Positions 36,207 to 48,689 of a DNA stretch of 64,000 bases are shown here, one piece after another. The DNA is taken from the NCBI GenBank assembly GCA_948567375.1, contig OX419759.1, forward strand, positions 28,807,493 to 28,871,492. The letters are read 5' to 3'. Position 1 is the stretch's first letter. Every line of letters starts with the position of its first letter. A program made the translations under genes and the position numbers. Under the pieces are notes generated by a model, which saw nothing but the letters and a program-made list of their open reading frames with translations, made no database searches and was not told where the DNA came from. This stretch comes from Lunularia cruciata (Eukaryota > Streptophyta > Marchantiopsida > Lunulariales > Lunulariaceae).

Positions 36207-36949
36207 TGTAATACCAATAGCTAGATATATTATCTAGAGATGATAATTGACTTGGTAATATGTAGAAGGATGTTAGGTATGATGGGCTAGGTAGATCAGA
36301 TAGAGGTGTCACAAAAAGAGCCCTTTTACTAATAGAGTAGGAGCCAAAAACAACTTGAAAATATAAAACAAATAGCTAGACATATGACATAGAGGTGAAA
36401 ATTAGACTGGTAACATCAAGGAGGATGTTATAGATACTGGACTAAGTAGCTTAGATAGAGGTATCAGCAAGAGAGTACTTCTACTAATAGGGCAAGAGTC
36501 AAGAATAGCCTAAAAAATTTAATTTCAAAGGCCTAAACAGATGAATTAGGCCTTGAAAATGTGCAGATCCTCCCCAACAAAGAAATGGTTGGCCTTCCCT
36601 CCCCCTAGGTTTTTATCATCAAGAGCTTTCTAATGGTACCTCACCCACGCAATTTGGAGATTCTTATAAGAAGATTATCTAAAGATTCCCTATGATCAAA
36701 GATGGTTTGACCAACCAGATAGGATCAGAACCAACATGTCATCCATGCATGCAACTAATCTAAGGGTAGAGCTTGTTGACTTGTCACCAATCCATGTATC
36801 TGATCCAAGGGTGGAGCGTCCTTTAGGGGAGTCCACTTTGCCATGTAATATAGTCAAGGTGCTCCTTTGGGGCATTGGAGAATTGAATGTGAAGCTTGTG
36901 TTTCTTTTCTTGTGTTTCTCTTAAAGTCTTTTATCCTTGAAAGATTACA
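36207..36949 (+). mobile_element. Solo LTR, TGTAATACC family, perfect target duplication
   Basis: 743 bp, begins TGTAATACCAATAGCTAG and ends AAGATTACA; flanked by AGAAC at 36,202-36,206 and AGAAC at 36,950-36,954. No internal retroelement region lies between, so it is a solo LTR left by recombination between two LTRs. It contains a tandem sub-repeat of about 155 bp (copies from about 36,216 and 36,371). Clearly homologous to 19,539-20,100 and inverted 19,060-19,401. Confidence 0.85.
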
Positions 36950-36954
36950 AGAAC

Positions 36955-39900
36955 ATTGGCAAAAGGTTCTTGGGTCCACTTCAATGCACGGAGTTATGTA
37001 CCTTGATCAAGCAAAGCAATGGCACCATCCGATATCCATATCAAATGCTAAATTTGCAATAAAGAAAAAACAATTTTGGACTTTGGCAATTGAAGATGAA
37101 GGACCTTTTTGTCCAACAAGGGCTGCATAGAGTACTAAGAAAAAGACATGAAGACAAAAGTGATGAGGAGGGGGAAGATGAAGATGCAGACTTTAGAGCT
37201 ATTAGCACTATTTAGTTAAAGCTTGCTAATGAATTGCTATATAATGTTATGTGTGAGGAATCTTCACTTGAAGTATGGGCCAAACTAGAGAATCTTAAAA
37301 TGACCAAGTCATTTACAAATAGACTATATCTTAAATAGAATTTGTATATGTTGCAGATGAAGGAAGGCCAAAGTATTGTGGTGCATCTCCATGATTTCAA
37401 CAAAATAATTTATGAGTTGATGAGCTTAAAGGTTAATGAGCACAGAGGTCAAATTAGAAAAGGAGGATAAGGCATTGTTGTTATTGACTTCACTTTCTCC
37501 ATCATATGAGCATTTTTTCACTCTTCCATATGGGACAAATGATATAAACTTTGAGGAGGTCACTTCAAGATTATTGTCCAATGAGGTTCAAAAAAGACCC
37601 AAACAAGAAAAGAAAAATCTAGAGGCTCTATTTATCATAGAAAGGATAAGAGAGTGGGAATCAGATCAAGAGTAAATCATGATCCAAGTTTAGAACTAGA
37701 GGTTTCAAAGGCAAGTGCTGGATTTGTGGGAAGGTTGACATTTCAAGAAGGATTGTAACAATAGAGACTTGAGTCCAACAAGGATAAAGGTTAACTTTCA
37801 GATCAAGCAAGTATTGCTGAGTCATCTGGTTTTGTGGATGATTTTCTATGTGTTACCCAAGACAAATATCAATTTGAGGAGTCATGGATATTGGACTCAT
37901 GTTGCTCTTACCGTATGTGTCCAAATAAGGAGTGGTTTCATGAGTACAAACCATTCAATGGAAGATATGTAATAATGGGAAACAACTTGGCTTGTAAAGC
38001 TATTGGCATTAGTACAATACACATTAAGATGGTTGATGGTGATGTGAGGACTTGTGCTGATGTGGGGACGTTCTTGAGTTAAGGGAGAATTGTTATCACT
38101 TGGCAATTTGGTCTTAAATGTTGGAGGTGGGGAGCAGAAAATGGAACAATCAAGGTACCAAAAGGAGCATTAGTTGTAATGGGGAGCAAGAAGATAGGAA
38201 ATCATTATAAGCTTGTTGGAGATATCATTACTAGAGGAGTGGAATTCACAATTTCTGAAAAAGAATATCCCAAAGATCTCACTCGCTTATGGCACCTATG
38301 TTTGGGTCATATAAGTGAAAGAGGTTGAGGTGAAGTATCCAAGCAACAACTAATACAAGAGCCTTAAAGTGGTAAGTTAAAATTCTGTGAGCATTTTTTA
38401 ATAGGAAAGCAACAGAGCGTAAGACTTTCCATAGGAATTCATTGCACAAAAGAAATTTTAGACTATGTGCATTCTGATGTTTGGGGTCTTGCACCTATAG
38501 CTTCAAAATCTGAAGCATTATATTTTGTATCTTTGGTTGATGATTACTCTAGGAGAGTATGAGTTTACACCATGAAGCAAAAATCAGAGCTCTTCTTTAT
38601 TTTTAAACAATGGAAGGTAATGATGGAGAAAAGAACAAGAAGGAAAGTGGTGTTTGAGATTTGGTAATGGGGAGACTACAAATTTGGAGAGTTTGATAGA
38701 TATTTTAAGAGTGAAGGGATACTTATCACTTTACCATACTAGGTACCCCTCAAAAAAGTGTTATGGAAGAGTGGATAAATTGTACACTCTTGGAGGAAGC
38801 AAGAAGTATGCTAAGCAACACCAAATTTGGGAAGAGATTTTGGGCAAAAGTTGGCTTACATATGGCTTGTCATTTGGTAAACATTTCTCCCTCTACCGCT
38901 ATTGAGTGTAAGAGAACTATGGGAAATGGACAGGTAGAAATGTTGATTACTCTTCACTTAGAGTGTTTGGATGCATAGGTTATGTTCATCTTCAACAAGA
39001 GCAAAGGACAAAGTTAGATCCTAAATCTAGAAAATGTCTATTCTCGGGATATGAGAAGGATACCAAGGAACATAGAGTATGGGATCCAAAATGATATTGC
39101 CTTTTTTGTGAGTAGAGATGTAGTTTTTGAGAGACTAGTGTGATGGAGATGATTATTATAGCAGAAGAAAAGAAAAGAAAATTCATTCAGATTTTTTTAA
39201 GATGGATATTGATCTTTGAAGTGAAGACATCTCACCTCTTTGTAGATCTACCAAGTGAAAAATTATAATAGCAAAGTCAAGAAGTCATTTATGAACATAG
39301 GTATCCAAATAGGGATAGAAAGCCTCCAAAGAGATTTGATGATTCATTTGTAGCTTATCTTCTTGTGGAGAATGGTGAGCCTTCTTCATATGAAGAGGCA
39401 ATGCAAGATCAAGTGTGTAAAAAATAGTACTGTGCAATAGAAGAGGAGATGAAGTCTTTGGCCAAAAACCAAACTTAGAGACTTGAAAAATTGCCTATGG
39501 GAAAAAAGGCAATTGGTTGCAAATGGATGTCTTGAAGGAAGGAAGGCCTTCCAAAATTAGGTAGAGATCAATACAAAGAAAGGCTTGTTGCAAAGGCTTA
39601 TTGCCAAAAAGAAGATATTGACTTCAATCAGATTTTTTCACCAGTGGTACAAATTGCTTCAATTTGTGCATTATTGGCAATAGTTACATTGCATAACTTG
39701 GAGTTGGATCAACTAGATGTTAAATTTTTTTTTACATGGAGAATTAGAGGAAGAGAGGTTTACATGCATCAACTTGAAGGTTTTGTGGTACCAAAGAATG
39801 AGAACCTAGTTTTCAGGTTACAAAAGTCTTTATATGGACTAAATTAAAGTCCAACACTTTGGTACAGGAAATTTGATGCTTTCATGTTGAAGCATGGATA

Positions 39901-40427
39901 TAACATAAGTGAGTCAAATTGTTGTGTGTACCTCAAGAATCTACATGGACCTAGAGTATTTGATTTTATCATCTGGGTACTGCATGTGGATGATATGTTG
40001 AATACCATGGAGGTAGAGAAATTGAAAGCTCAACTTTGTAAGGAGTTTGATATGAAGGACTTGGATTTTTCAAAGAGGGTGCTTGGGATTGAAATCCACA
40101 AGGATAGGAGCAAGAGAAAGTTATGGAGATCTCAAAGGAGATATTTGGAAAAATTACTTGCTCGTTTTGGCATGGAGAATGCCAAACCATTGAGCACTCC
40201 AATGACAAGTCATTTCAAGATATCATTAGAGCAATGTCCATCAAATGAGGAGTAGAGAAAAGTAATGTCAAATATTCCTTATGCAAGTGCTGTTAGGAGT
40301 TTAATGTATGTTATGGTATGCACTAGACCAGAAATCTCATATGTTGTGAGTATGGTGCATACATACAAGACAAACTCAAGGAAACAACATTGGGAAGTTG
40401 TGAAGTGGATACTTTGTTACCTAAAAG
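36955..40427 (+). pseudogene. Decayed Tork-like Ty1/copia retrotransposon, plus strand
   Basis: From about 37,010 the plus strand follows the coding order of the copia element at 50,401-55,227: Gag start (SISNAKFAI near 37,040), Gag body (ALLLLTSLSPSYEHF at 37,470-37,515), a zinc-knuckle remnant near 37,715-37,760, protease region (EESWILDSC near 37,875), integrase remnants (38,290-38,900), RT (LVFRLQKSLYGLN at 39,810-39,847; LHVDDML near 39,985) and the region before RNase H. Many stops and frameshifts. It stops abruptly at 40,427, where LTR-like TGTCATGCC sequence begins; the RNase H end and 3' LTR are missing. No matching 5' LTR is visible; a solo LTR sits at its left end. Confidence 0.85.
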
Positions 40428-40900
40428 TGTCATGCCATTTGTAGTGTCACATCTAGATTTCTTGGATACTAGAGTTGCAATGATAGTAGTTAGAGTTATT
40501 TCAACAGTTTCTTAAAGACTAATTTCCAATGGTCAGATTTTGTGTTTGAGATACTAACCTCACGGTGGGGTCTAACATCACTTTGCACCATTTGCATTAT
40601 CAAGTGTGCCATCAGTGGGACCGTTAGTGTTTCAGACCTAGCTCAAGTCCAAGGATATACTTTTGAAGTGCAACTCTTATGTTGAGCCTTCGAGTTCTTG
40701 GCTATGGTAGACAGAGGCAAATGAGCATCACTTGGATTCTCTTAGCTAGAGTGGGTATGGCTTGACTATAATCAGTGCCCAGTTCTTGGTAGTCTATAGA
40801 GTGATAGATCAAGTACTGATCTGAGTTGTGTATTTGAGAGTTGTAAACAAACTGATTATTATGGCACTTTAGAGTTTATGTATGATTTATGTGTGAGTTG
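40428..40900 (+). repeat. Second copy of the TGTCACACC LTR-like repeat
   Basis: Starts TGTCATGCCATTTG inside the RNase H region of the decayed copia element and parallels 29,309-29,770 (shared blocks listed there), at perhaps two-thirds identity by eye. Right end not determined. Confidence 0.5.
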
Positions 40901-41148
40901 TGCTTCTATAGTGTATGATGTTGAAGTTGATGTTTGTTATGTAGTGATGTATACACGCATAACAATGATGAAATGTTGTGGAAATATAGGGAAGAATTAT
41001 AGAGTACCAAGGCCAAGATCACGGTCTCAAACTTGGCACATCCCAATGAGAGAAGGCATTTGTGGACTATATGGTAGCTCAGGAGAAGAAGCTAAGCAAT
41101 AGTGACAAAGAAATCTCAAAGGTGACAATAGAGGTGATTGGATCTTGA

Positions 41149-41451
41149 TTGTGGATGACCCAGCTTGAATCAAATTTGTTAACAATCCATGGGAGATTTG
41201 AGCATTGTGCTGAGGAGGCAAAGAAGAAGCTCAAGGAACAAATGAATGCTCAAGACAAGGAATTGACACCCCAAAAGCAAGAACTAGAGGCTCTTCACCT
41301 CCAAAATACTAAAGACCAATATTCCCATAAGGTAGATGTGGAGAAGACACAAATTCACATTGAAGAATTGACCATGATAGTCATTGATAACAAAGAGCAG
41401 GAGCAAGTTCTTTGTGTGCAAGTCAAGCAAGAAGTAGAGACAGAGCTATAG
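41149..41451 (+). pseudogene. Coiled-coil, Gag-like fragment
   Basis: A 100-residue frame, charged and heptad-like (EEAKKKLKEQMNAQDKEL; KQELEALHLQ; KVDVEKTQIHIEELT). Coding-like text continues in other frames to about 41,790 (HVDAKFKEVMAMIHKECEEY). No family recognised. Its position after an LTR-like sequence suggests a retroelement Gag remnant (inference). Confidence 0.35.
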
Positions 41452-41815
41452 TTCATTTGGGACACCTTGGATGCAAATGAACAAGGGTTCTTACTATAGT
41501 GGAGGATGTTGCGTATTGTTTCAAGGCACAAGTGGAAATATTGGCCATGATCTAGGCTCACTACACTAGATTGCAAGAGCTTAAGTCCAAAATCTATGCT
41601 TTCAAAGCTTATATACTCAAACAAACAGTTAGCCAAGCATGTTGATGCCAAGTTCAAGGAAGTTATGGCAATGATCCACAAGGAGTGTGAAGAGTATAAC
41701 AAGCACATCAAGGAGTTGATTCAAAGATGTAAAGGAGAGTGCAGATCGACACTAGAGGAATTGTGGTGTCCTTATAACCCCTGTACATAAGTATAGTGAT
41801 GCTTGATAATCAAAG

Positions 41816-41975
41816 TCAAACATCAATGGGGTGGGAGACCATTGGAGTTGAGGATTACCATGATGAGACAATATTGTGATGATCAATAGTTGGAATCAGA
41901 CATCATTGGGGTGTGGAGACCATCAGAGTTGACCATCACCATAATGTGTTGTCATCAAGGTTGGATCATCGGAGT
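41816..41975. repeat. 80-bp imperfect tandem duplication
   Basis: TCAAACATCAATGGGGTG at 41,816 and TCAGACATCATTGGGGTG at 41,896 start two copies that both contain GGAGACCAT..GAGTTGA and ..ACCAT.ATGA. Confidence 0.7.
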
Positions 41976-43734
41976 GGTGTTACTCCGGATGAAGAAAAAA
42001 TGTAAATACTTTCTAAGATATTACAGATGTACAATTAACAATTTTGTAGTGAGGTGTCATCAAAACCATTTTTTTGATGCATAGGTGGAACTCTGTAACA
42101 TGCATAATATACAATAATTGGTAGTTGCAGGTCACACCATGATGGCCATTAATCAATCCGACAAGTAGGTACATTAGCGTTAAGATTAATCAATCTAGCA
42201 TTACTCATGAGATCAGGACATTGCATAGCCATAGATGCATCCCATCTTGTTAAAGTAGAAGGTATAAGGGGAATCACCTTGACATGATATAGGTTCAGTT
42301 CTAGAATTCCAAGTCACATAATTTTTATCCAACTTGTGTATGCATAGTCTTTTTGCTATCGTATGTGCAATCTGAGTTCTATCTTGAGGATGATGCATAG
42401 GGACCTCCAAAATCCTAATTGCATCAATGTCAATGTTGTGTATGTTTTGTAATGGTTGGGTTGAATAGTGGTCAGGAACTCAAATTAAGAATGCAATTGC
42501 TGGGATGCGGGCAAGCATTCAGGCTTGATTGGGGAAGTGTGTCCATAGTGGTTTTGAAGAATTGAGATGATGTGTTGAACAACCAAGATGGCTATGAGTA
42601 TCATGAAGTACCACCTAGAACAAATACACACTAGTGTATCTTGAACTTGCGGTATGGCAATTGAAATGCCTTTTGGGAAGGGAAGAACGTTCTCATTAGC
42701 TCTGTAGTATGTATGTATGACAATAGGTAACTGCATGGGGGAGATCTTTGGGGACATTGGCCATCAGAACAGATCGAACCATCACCTTCAAAAGCTTTTC
42801 ATAGTAAATGTTATGTGAAATTGAATTGATTTTTTTATCTTTTTGTAATGTATGGGTTGGATTACCCTCCTTTGGGAATAATTCCTTCCCACGAGGATAA
42901 TGACATAATAATAGATGGACCGTGACAAAGTGACATTTTCTCTTCACATCTGACCCGTTCTGGACCTTATCCTGGTGGGAACGATCTATTCTTACAGATT
43001 ATACTATTAGTACATCGATACGGGATTGCCAAACTTTTCAAAGCAGTAGATTTTCCTTTAAGAAGAAAATCTATATTTGAGGAACTATGGAAATTGATAT
43101 TAAAGGACATAAAAGATTCTAATTGACTGTAGAAATTTCTATAAATTTTTGGTCTTATTTGGTAAAGGTTAATATGATATACAATCCAATGTTCTAGATG
43201 ACAGTAACCAAAGATATACAAACTTTTCCCTATGGTTACCCTATATAAAACTAACATGGTGTTAATATACATTTTGCAAAAAACCAGCTAATGAACAAGA
43301 AGATCGAAGATATCTATTCTTGAAAATAATATGCATAATTGGAAAAGATAATCGTCCAGAGGTTAGATATTAAATTGGAAATAAAATAGTAGATCATTCA
43401 ATTTTATCAAGTTGTACGCATTCTCCTCATTCTCCAAAATATATAAAGACCGGTGAAAAAAAAATAGTTTAGTAAACTTCGTTCTAATTTTGACTTTAGA
43501 GTAAACTCAGCCTACTGAGTAATAACGTGTACAAAGGTTGTAAACTTGAAATATCCTCAAAATGTGGAACAAGGATATGTATCAGGAAGATACTCCAATA
43601 TAATTGACCAAAATTTAAGCAGAATCTTCATATTTATATCATCATTCCTCTTTCTCATAAAACTGATTTGATTGAGATTTAATTGAAGGATGGTTTCTTT
43701 AGCAACGAAGTGCTAAAGAAACCATACTCCAAGA
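41976..43734. other. AT-rich intergenic DNA
   Basis: No gene, RNA or complete element recognised on either strand. Confidence 0.4.
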
Positions 43735-44070
43735 AATAAATACATCAATTTCAACCGTGGGTACACAGAAACAGCGTAGCAGCAGCGACTGTGTTCACAG
43801 CTTCAACTTTCCCGTCCATAAATGTCAATTTTAATTGGAAATTTAATATAGATTTAAATTACTATTAAAAATTTCAGAACACGAAAAGAAGTTGTTCAAG
43901 AGATAAGTAGATCAATCTCAAACTATGGGTACACAGAAACAGCGTAGCAGCAGCGACCGTGTTCACAGCTTCAACTTTCCCCTCCATAAATGTCAAATCT
44001 AATTGGAAATATTTTTAGATTAAAATTACCAGTTAAAATAATTAAGAGCTTGACAAAAAGTTGTTTGTGT
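43735..44070. repeat. 168-bp tandem duplication
   Basis: GGGTACACAGAAACAGCG occurs at 43,759 and 43,927. Each copy continues through TAGCAGCAGCGAC, GTGTTCACAGCTTCAACTTT and CCATAAATGTCAA with high identity, then diverges. Confidence 0.85.
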
Positions 44071-45387
44071 TGGTGCTTGTTGTTGATATTTGATTCTCAA
44101 TTTTCGTCTTTTGTTACAAAGGTCGAGGCAAGTTTTCGAGAGCATCAGTTGCTGCATCCACCTCCATACATTGCAAGGTCCCAGTGAAATAGGTTTCTAG
44201 AATTGTAATGTACCTAAGAGCGTTATTGTTGCTATGGAATTAACATACACCACGACGACCACCACCAATATGTCACATTCCAGCATTTGTGTTTCATGTA
44301 TAATTAGACTCACATATTGACGAGATACCTCAACTGGTACAGAACGTAATATGCTTGTGTGGTACTGACGCAAGGGCGGATTCATGTCATGCGGTTGTTG
44401 TAAATTCGTCGAATAACTGTCGACCCTGAACTCTTGTGGCCTCTGTTTACTGCTCCCTTTCACAAAAGGAGTTTCTTGTCTGTTCTATCCAATTTCCATT
44501 TGTTATTTACTGAACGCCCTCCGTTGACAAGCTAACGAGCGATTGAAACGCGACAGAATTTTCCAGACATAAACATTCGTTTTGGATAAGAAATGATAGA
44601 AGCGTAGATATAAATCCAAGTAGCAGTCCACTTATATTTATTTGTGACAGTGAAATTGAGAGACCAATTGCAACGGTCTGGTTGTCATTCTTTCAGTATT
44701 TAAAACTCGCCTTGCCCAGCCATAGTATGACCATGGAAGAGGGAATACTGAGGATTATTTTTGAAAAATAACTTCCAAGGGATGGTGCAGATTCGGATAG
44801 AACAAAACTTAAGAATGGGATCCATAGAATCTCGTTGATTTGACAGATGGAGCCGGAAGGCGACGAGTTGGAACAGATAATGTCTGCTCAATGTATGGGA
44901 ATCTCGAAGGATTTCGCGGAGAGTGCTCTACTAAACCAAAGCTATACTCATTCACTAAGGAAGAAAGAGAAACAACAACTTATCATTTCGGACATATTTG
45001 AACCCCCAGACAACAATACTTTACGTTGACACGCTCTATGTTTGTCTTTCGTTTCAGGATCCAATTCTCTTCCAGTTTGCACCAGGGAAGACGTGATCTG
45101 AGAATTGACCCGAATCTATATTTATTTCAAGGGAATGGTCTGCAAAATTTGAAGTTCCCGTTAAAGCAAACACTTGAAGAGAACGTCCTCCTAATTCTCC
45201 TCATTCGATCAAGAAAATTTAGAAATCGCTTCATGGATAATACGTTAACACTCCAACGGCAAAGTTATCGCCAGAGAGCTCTACATTACTATACAAGCGT
45301 CCAAGTTCTTCAGGTTGTTCACACTCCCAAGAAACAGCTGTGCCTCGAATGTCTAGTATAAAATAGCGTTATCAACGGGTTTTTTGA
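44071..45387. other. Spacer with weak homology to the downstream flank of oxidase gene B
   Basis: No CDS recognised. 45,110-45,380 resembles 56,280-56,560 loosely (shared TTTATTTTTCAAGGGAA-like and TTCGGAGT/AGTTCCCGT segments), consistent with an old duplication unit that includes the DNA 3' of the oxidase genes. Confidence 0.45.
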
Positions 45388-45414
45388 GAAGTCATAGGCG
45401 ATGTAGTTTTGAAT

Positions 45415-47412
45415 CTAAGTCTGCATGGGTGACATCATGTGAAGTGGCCTCATCATATCGTTGTCTTCGTGATCAAGAATGTGGCAATGCCAAACGTAGC
45501 CAGGTCCAGTCGTGGCATCAAAAGTGAATGCTTCGTTCGACTGGGTCGCCCATCTCGTGATAAATGTCGTAACTTTGCCTGGGAGAACTGTGGCGGTATC
45601 TTTCCATCCCTGATGAAATTCCTCAATGGCTTGAACATCTTCTGTATAACAGCTAGTGGGATCTGGGTAGGCGGCGTCCAGGGTACATGTTTCGTTTAGG
45701 TAGCGCTCTGAACCTATACTCTGTTGGCTTTTGACTAGAAACGAAATGAGATGGAGATGAATTGGATGGGCATCCTCCGTCAGGTTAATGAGTTCCCACA
45801 CTTCTGTTGAGTTGAGCTCCGGCATCTCTGTCACACTATCCCTCCATCGGAGCCCGTTGAGCAATGATCCTGTGGGGTGGTCATTTCCATCGTCCGCCTC
45901 TGTCAACGTCAAGCGCCTAACCTTTGTACTGCTGTCAATGGGGATGTCAAATTCGGCTGCCAGTACTGCTGGAATCTCCGCGTTCGGGACGGTCTGGTTG
46001 GGTCCGGGCGCAACGATATTGAATTTCAACAGAGCTGTTGTGGTGGGAGCAGTGGGATCTCCATCTGGGTAGGGTGCATTTCCGGAGTTGTTTACGATCA
46101 CTGAGTCACCGGGACTCAGCGTGCCGAAATCGATAATGAAGTCAAGGCGCTCAGCTGGGCCCAGTGTGAGTGATGAGCGGTTCATAGGCTCGGGAAGATA
46201 ACCTTGATCGGTACCGATTTGAATGAATGACACTGCAGGGTTGCTCAACGTCATGACAAAAAACCTGGCATTGGCGGCATTGACCATGCGGAAACGATAC
46301 TTGGTTGGGAGGACATTGAGGAACGGCCAGGCCTTCCCATTGATGAGAATTATATCGCCGTAGTACTCTGGGCACCAAGTCGGATGAACAAGAGGTGCAA
46401 CCCCAACCGTGGGGAAATTCACACTGCCGTCTGCGCGTATCTGCTTGTCTTGAATCACGAGGAGTTTCTCAAATTCGCCGGCCGGTAAGTTCTTTGGCTC
46501 GTTAGGTGTGTCCCGGATGAGGTACATGCCATTCAAACCAGCTACCATGTTCAGCCTGGTGATTCCTACGGTGTGGTCATGGTACCATAGAAGTGCCGCT
46601 GGCTGGTCGTTTGCATAAGTGTAATCCATGGTCGAGAAAGAAGGTCCTACTTCACCTGACGCAGTGTACCAGGCATCAGGATATCCATCAGACTCGCTCA
46701 GGACCTCTCCTCCGTGAAGATGTGTCACCATGGGCACACCGCCGCTCTTTGGGCTCGCCCAATGGATGCTATGATCGATTGCAAGGAAGTGCTCGAATTC
46801 ATCCATATGATTCTCCCATCGGACTTTTGTTTCGATCCCTCTGGTGGCTAGCAGAGTAGGACCAGGCGATGATGCTGTTTCCTGACTTGTACCGTAAGCA
46901 TACAGAGTAGTCTCGGGGAGGTCCCGATGAAGCTTCTGCAAAGGGAACCGACATTCCAAATATCGAATTAAGTCGCTTCATTCTTCATTTCGACCTTCGT
47001 ACTAGGACAAAGTTTAATTTGATAGTGTCTAACTATTATATTATTTAAATCAACCAACTTCCCGGAGAAGTTCATTCATGTAGTAAAAGAAGTGACATCA
47101 GAAACCCAAACTAGATTAAATATATTGTCACCAAAATACGAGAATGGTCAGAAGAAGCTGTGAATCGGTGTTCATTAAACTGGTTCAGGTTTTATGTACC
47201 TGCTTGATTTTGTAAGCGCCGAGAACAAGAGGAGCTTTGTTAGATACATCAATTGTAGATGGCTCTGTGAGTTCATCTATGAACTGCTCCACGGAAGGGG
47301 ACGGTTCCAACTCTTGGCACAAGTAATCGATTTTCTCCATGGGCATATTATCTTGAGCTGCCACTGCCCAGATAGACAAAGCTATCACAGCCCATGCTAC
47401 AATCATAGACAT
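45415..47412 (-). CDS. LPR1-type multicopper oxidase, gene A
   Basis: Two exons (47412-47200 and 46935-45415) joined by a phase-0 GT-AG intron, 577 residues. The ATG at 47,412 is chosen because all three paralogues share it; an in-frame ATG at 47,427 would add five residues. Signal peptide residues 1-20 (MSMIVAWAVIALSIWAVAAQ). Copper motifs: THLHGG (H143, H145), WYHDH (H190, H192), HPIHLH (H461, H464, H466) and HCHILDH with following M (H554, C555, H556, H560, M565), so the T1 and trinuclear centres are complete. CPEYYGD (E261) and DGDP (D364) fall where Arabidopsis LPR1 has acidic residues for Fe(II). Known: LPR1/LPR2 are apoplastic ferroxidases controlling root response to low phosphate; the family resembles bacterial CotA-type enzymes. 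Expected to oxidise Fe(II) or phenolics with O2 in the secretory pathway or cell wall. Many N-glycosylation sequons. Confidence 0.95.
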
Positions 47413-47630
47413 TGTGTTATACAACAAACGGAATCCTGTCTCCAGGACCCGTACTAGATAACGGGTACTACCTTTCAGCCGTCGCTAAAGCGAATTATAC
47501 TAGCAACACTCTCGCTTGCAAGCTAGTACCCTCTAGTGGTGGCTCGCGGACATCTAGAGACGGATAGAGGATGTACCGCCAGGGGATGTACTGCCTGAGT
47601 TGTACTGACTTTTCTCTGGGCTTCATTTGC

Positions 47631-47636
47631 TTTATA
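47631..47636 (-). promoter_or_regulatory. TATA box of oxidase gene A
   Basis: TATAAA on the minus strand (GGGTATAAAGC), about 220 bp upstream of the ATG. It is conserved in position in gene B (58,814-58,819) and approximately in gene C (63,439-63,444), which supports function. Confidence 0.55.
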
Positions 47637-48689
47637 CCCATAAGGAACCGAAACTTGATCACCAATGGCCCAGTACAGTGTCGCCGCAATACACAGTGCA
47701 CAAAGTGTGAAGCGGGAAGGAAGGCATGAACTATGGGACTGGAATGGATAGATCCGTTTGTCAAAATCGAGTGTAAGTTACTATCGGGGTAATCTTAAGA
47801 GTTGTGTAATTTATCAGATTGCATCAGATCTGTTGGTTAGTATCTGAGTGCAAGCTCAGGGAAAAGTGTGAGTTCTCATATTATTTGAGTTATTATTCAT
47901 CTGTGGTATGGAAGGCCAATTTTCGCAATTCGGTTTCATATTATCCAGGTGGAGGAAGTAAAACCATCACCAACTTTTCAGTAGTTCAAGAGGCAAAGCT
48001 GCACCGTCTATACGGACAACCGCGCCGAACTTCTCGTATCTTGAACTTCCGGATTCATGTGCTCGCAACGGAGAGGAATTGAAGAATGGACCGCACAGAA
48101 GAGACAAACAGGGGCTGTTGAAACCCTTCAGTTGGCCAATTGGTACATTCCCCAGGCACTCTGAGCTTCATTCCACTACTCGACAGTCACGTCATCACGC
48201 CAATTGTTGCGGATTACTCTTCAGGTATCAAGGGTCAACACCTGAGGAGAGGATGTGTACAGTTGAAGTCTCCAAATATGTGAGTGGAATTGGAGAATTG
48301 ATGCTGTTATGGATCATCAATCTCAAGCATCGACATGGAAAATGAGTTAAATGAGATTACGTGGCTGCATGAGGGCCACCGCTACAATTGCAAACTTTTG
48401 TATGCCAACCCAGCAACAGACACGTAACATTGAGGTTAAAAATGGAGGCGCTGGTCAAGCTTGTGGTCTGGGTGAGGCACTTGTGTGGGGCTTGTGTCGT
48501 AGACATGCTGCACTTTTCTAAGCACAGCAGGGCAGGGAGGTTCCTTAAAGTGGCTCAGTCAAGGCGATCGCTGGTGATGGTCAACGTATTGGCGCACTGG
48601 GATGTTTTCTCTTGACAAAATTCAATCCTGCAGTCCGCAACTTCTTTCAAGGTAGCAGAATCATAAAGGGGCACAGTTTCAATGGAGAT

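Larger units (their letters stand above)
45388..48689. repeat. Near-identical duplication block, copy A
   Basis: Corresponds base for base to 56,571-59,872 (constant offset 11,183). By eye I find only three differences, at 48,136, 48,289 and 48,349, all upstream of the gene. The block covers gene A, its intron and about 1.2 kb of upstream DNA. Homology continues past both ends but with many more differences. Confidence 0.9.

Noticed and set aside
44197-44463. An 88-codon minus-strand ORF
   Set aside because: Contains a valine run from GTN-rich DNA and no recognisable domain; likely chance.
45439-46859. Plus-strand ORFs opposite the oxidase exons (also at 56,622-58,042 and 61,208-62,658)
   Set aside because: They are open because of the codon use of the minus-strand exons, show no recognised domain, and recur only because the gene is duplicated.
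48388-48615. A 75-codon plus-strand ORF present in both A and B blocks
   Set aside because: Its conservation is explained by the near-identical block; nothing in it resembles a known protein.
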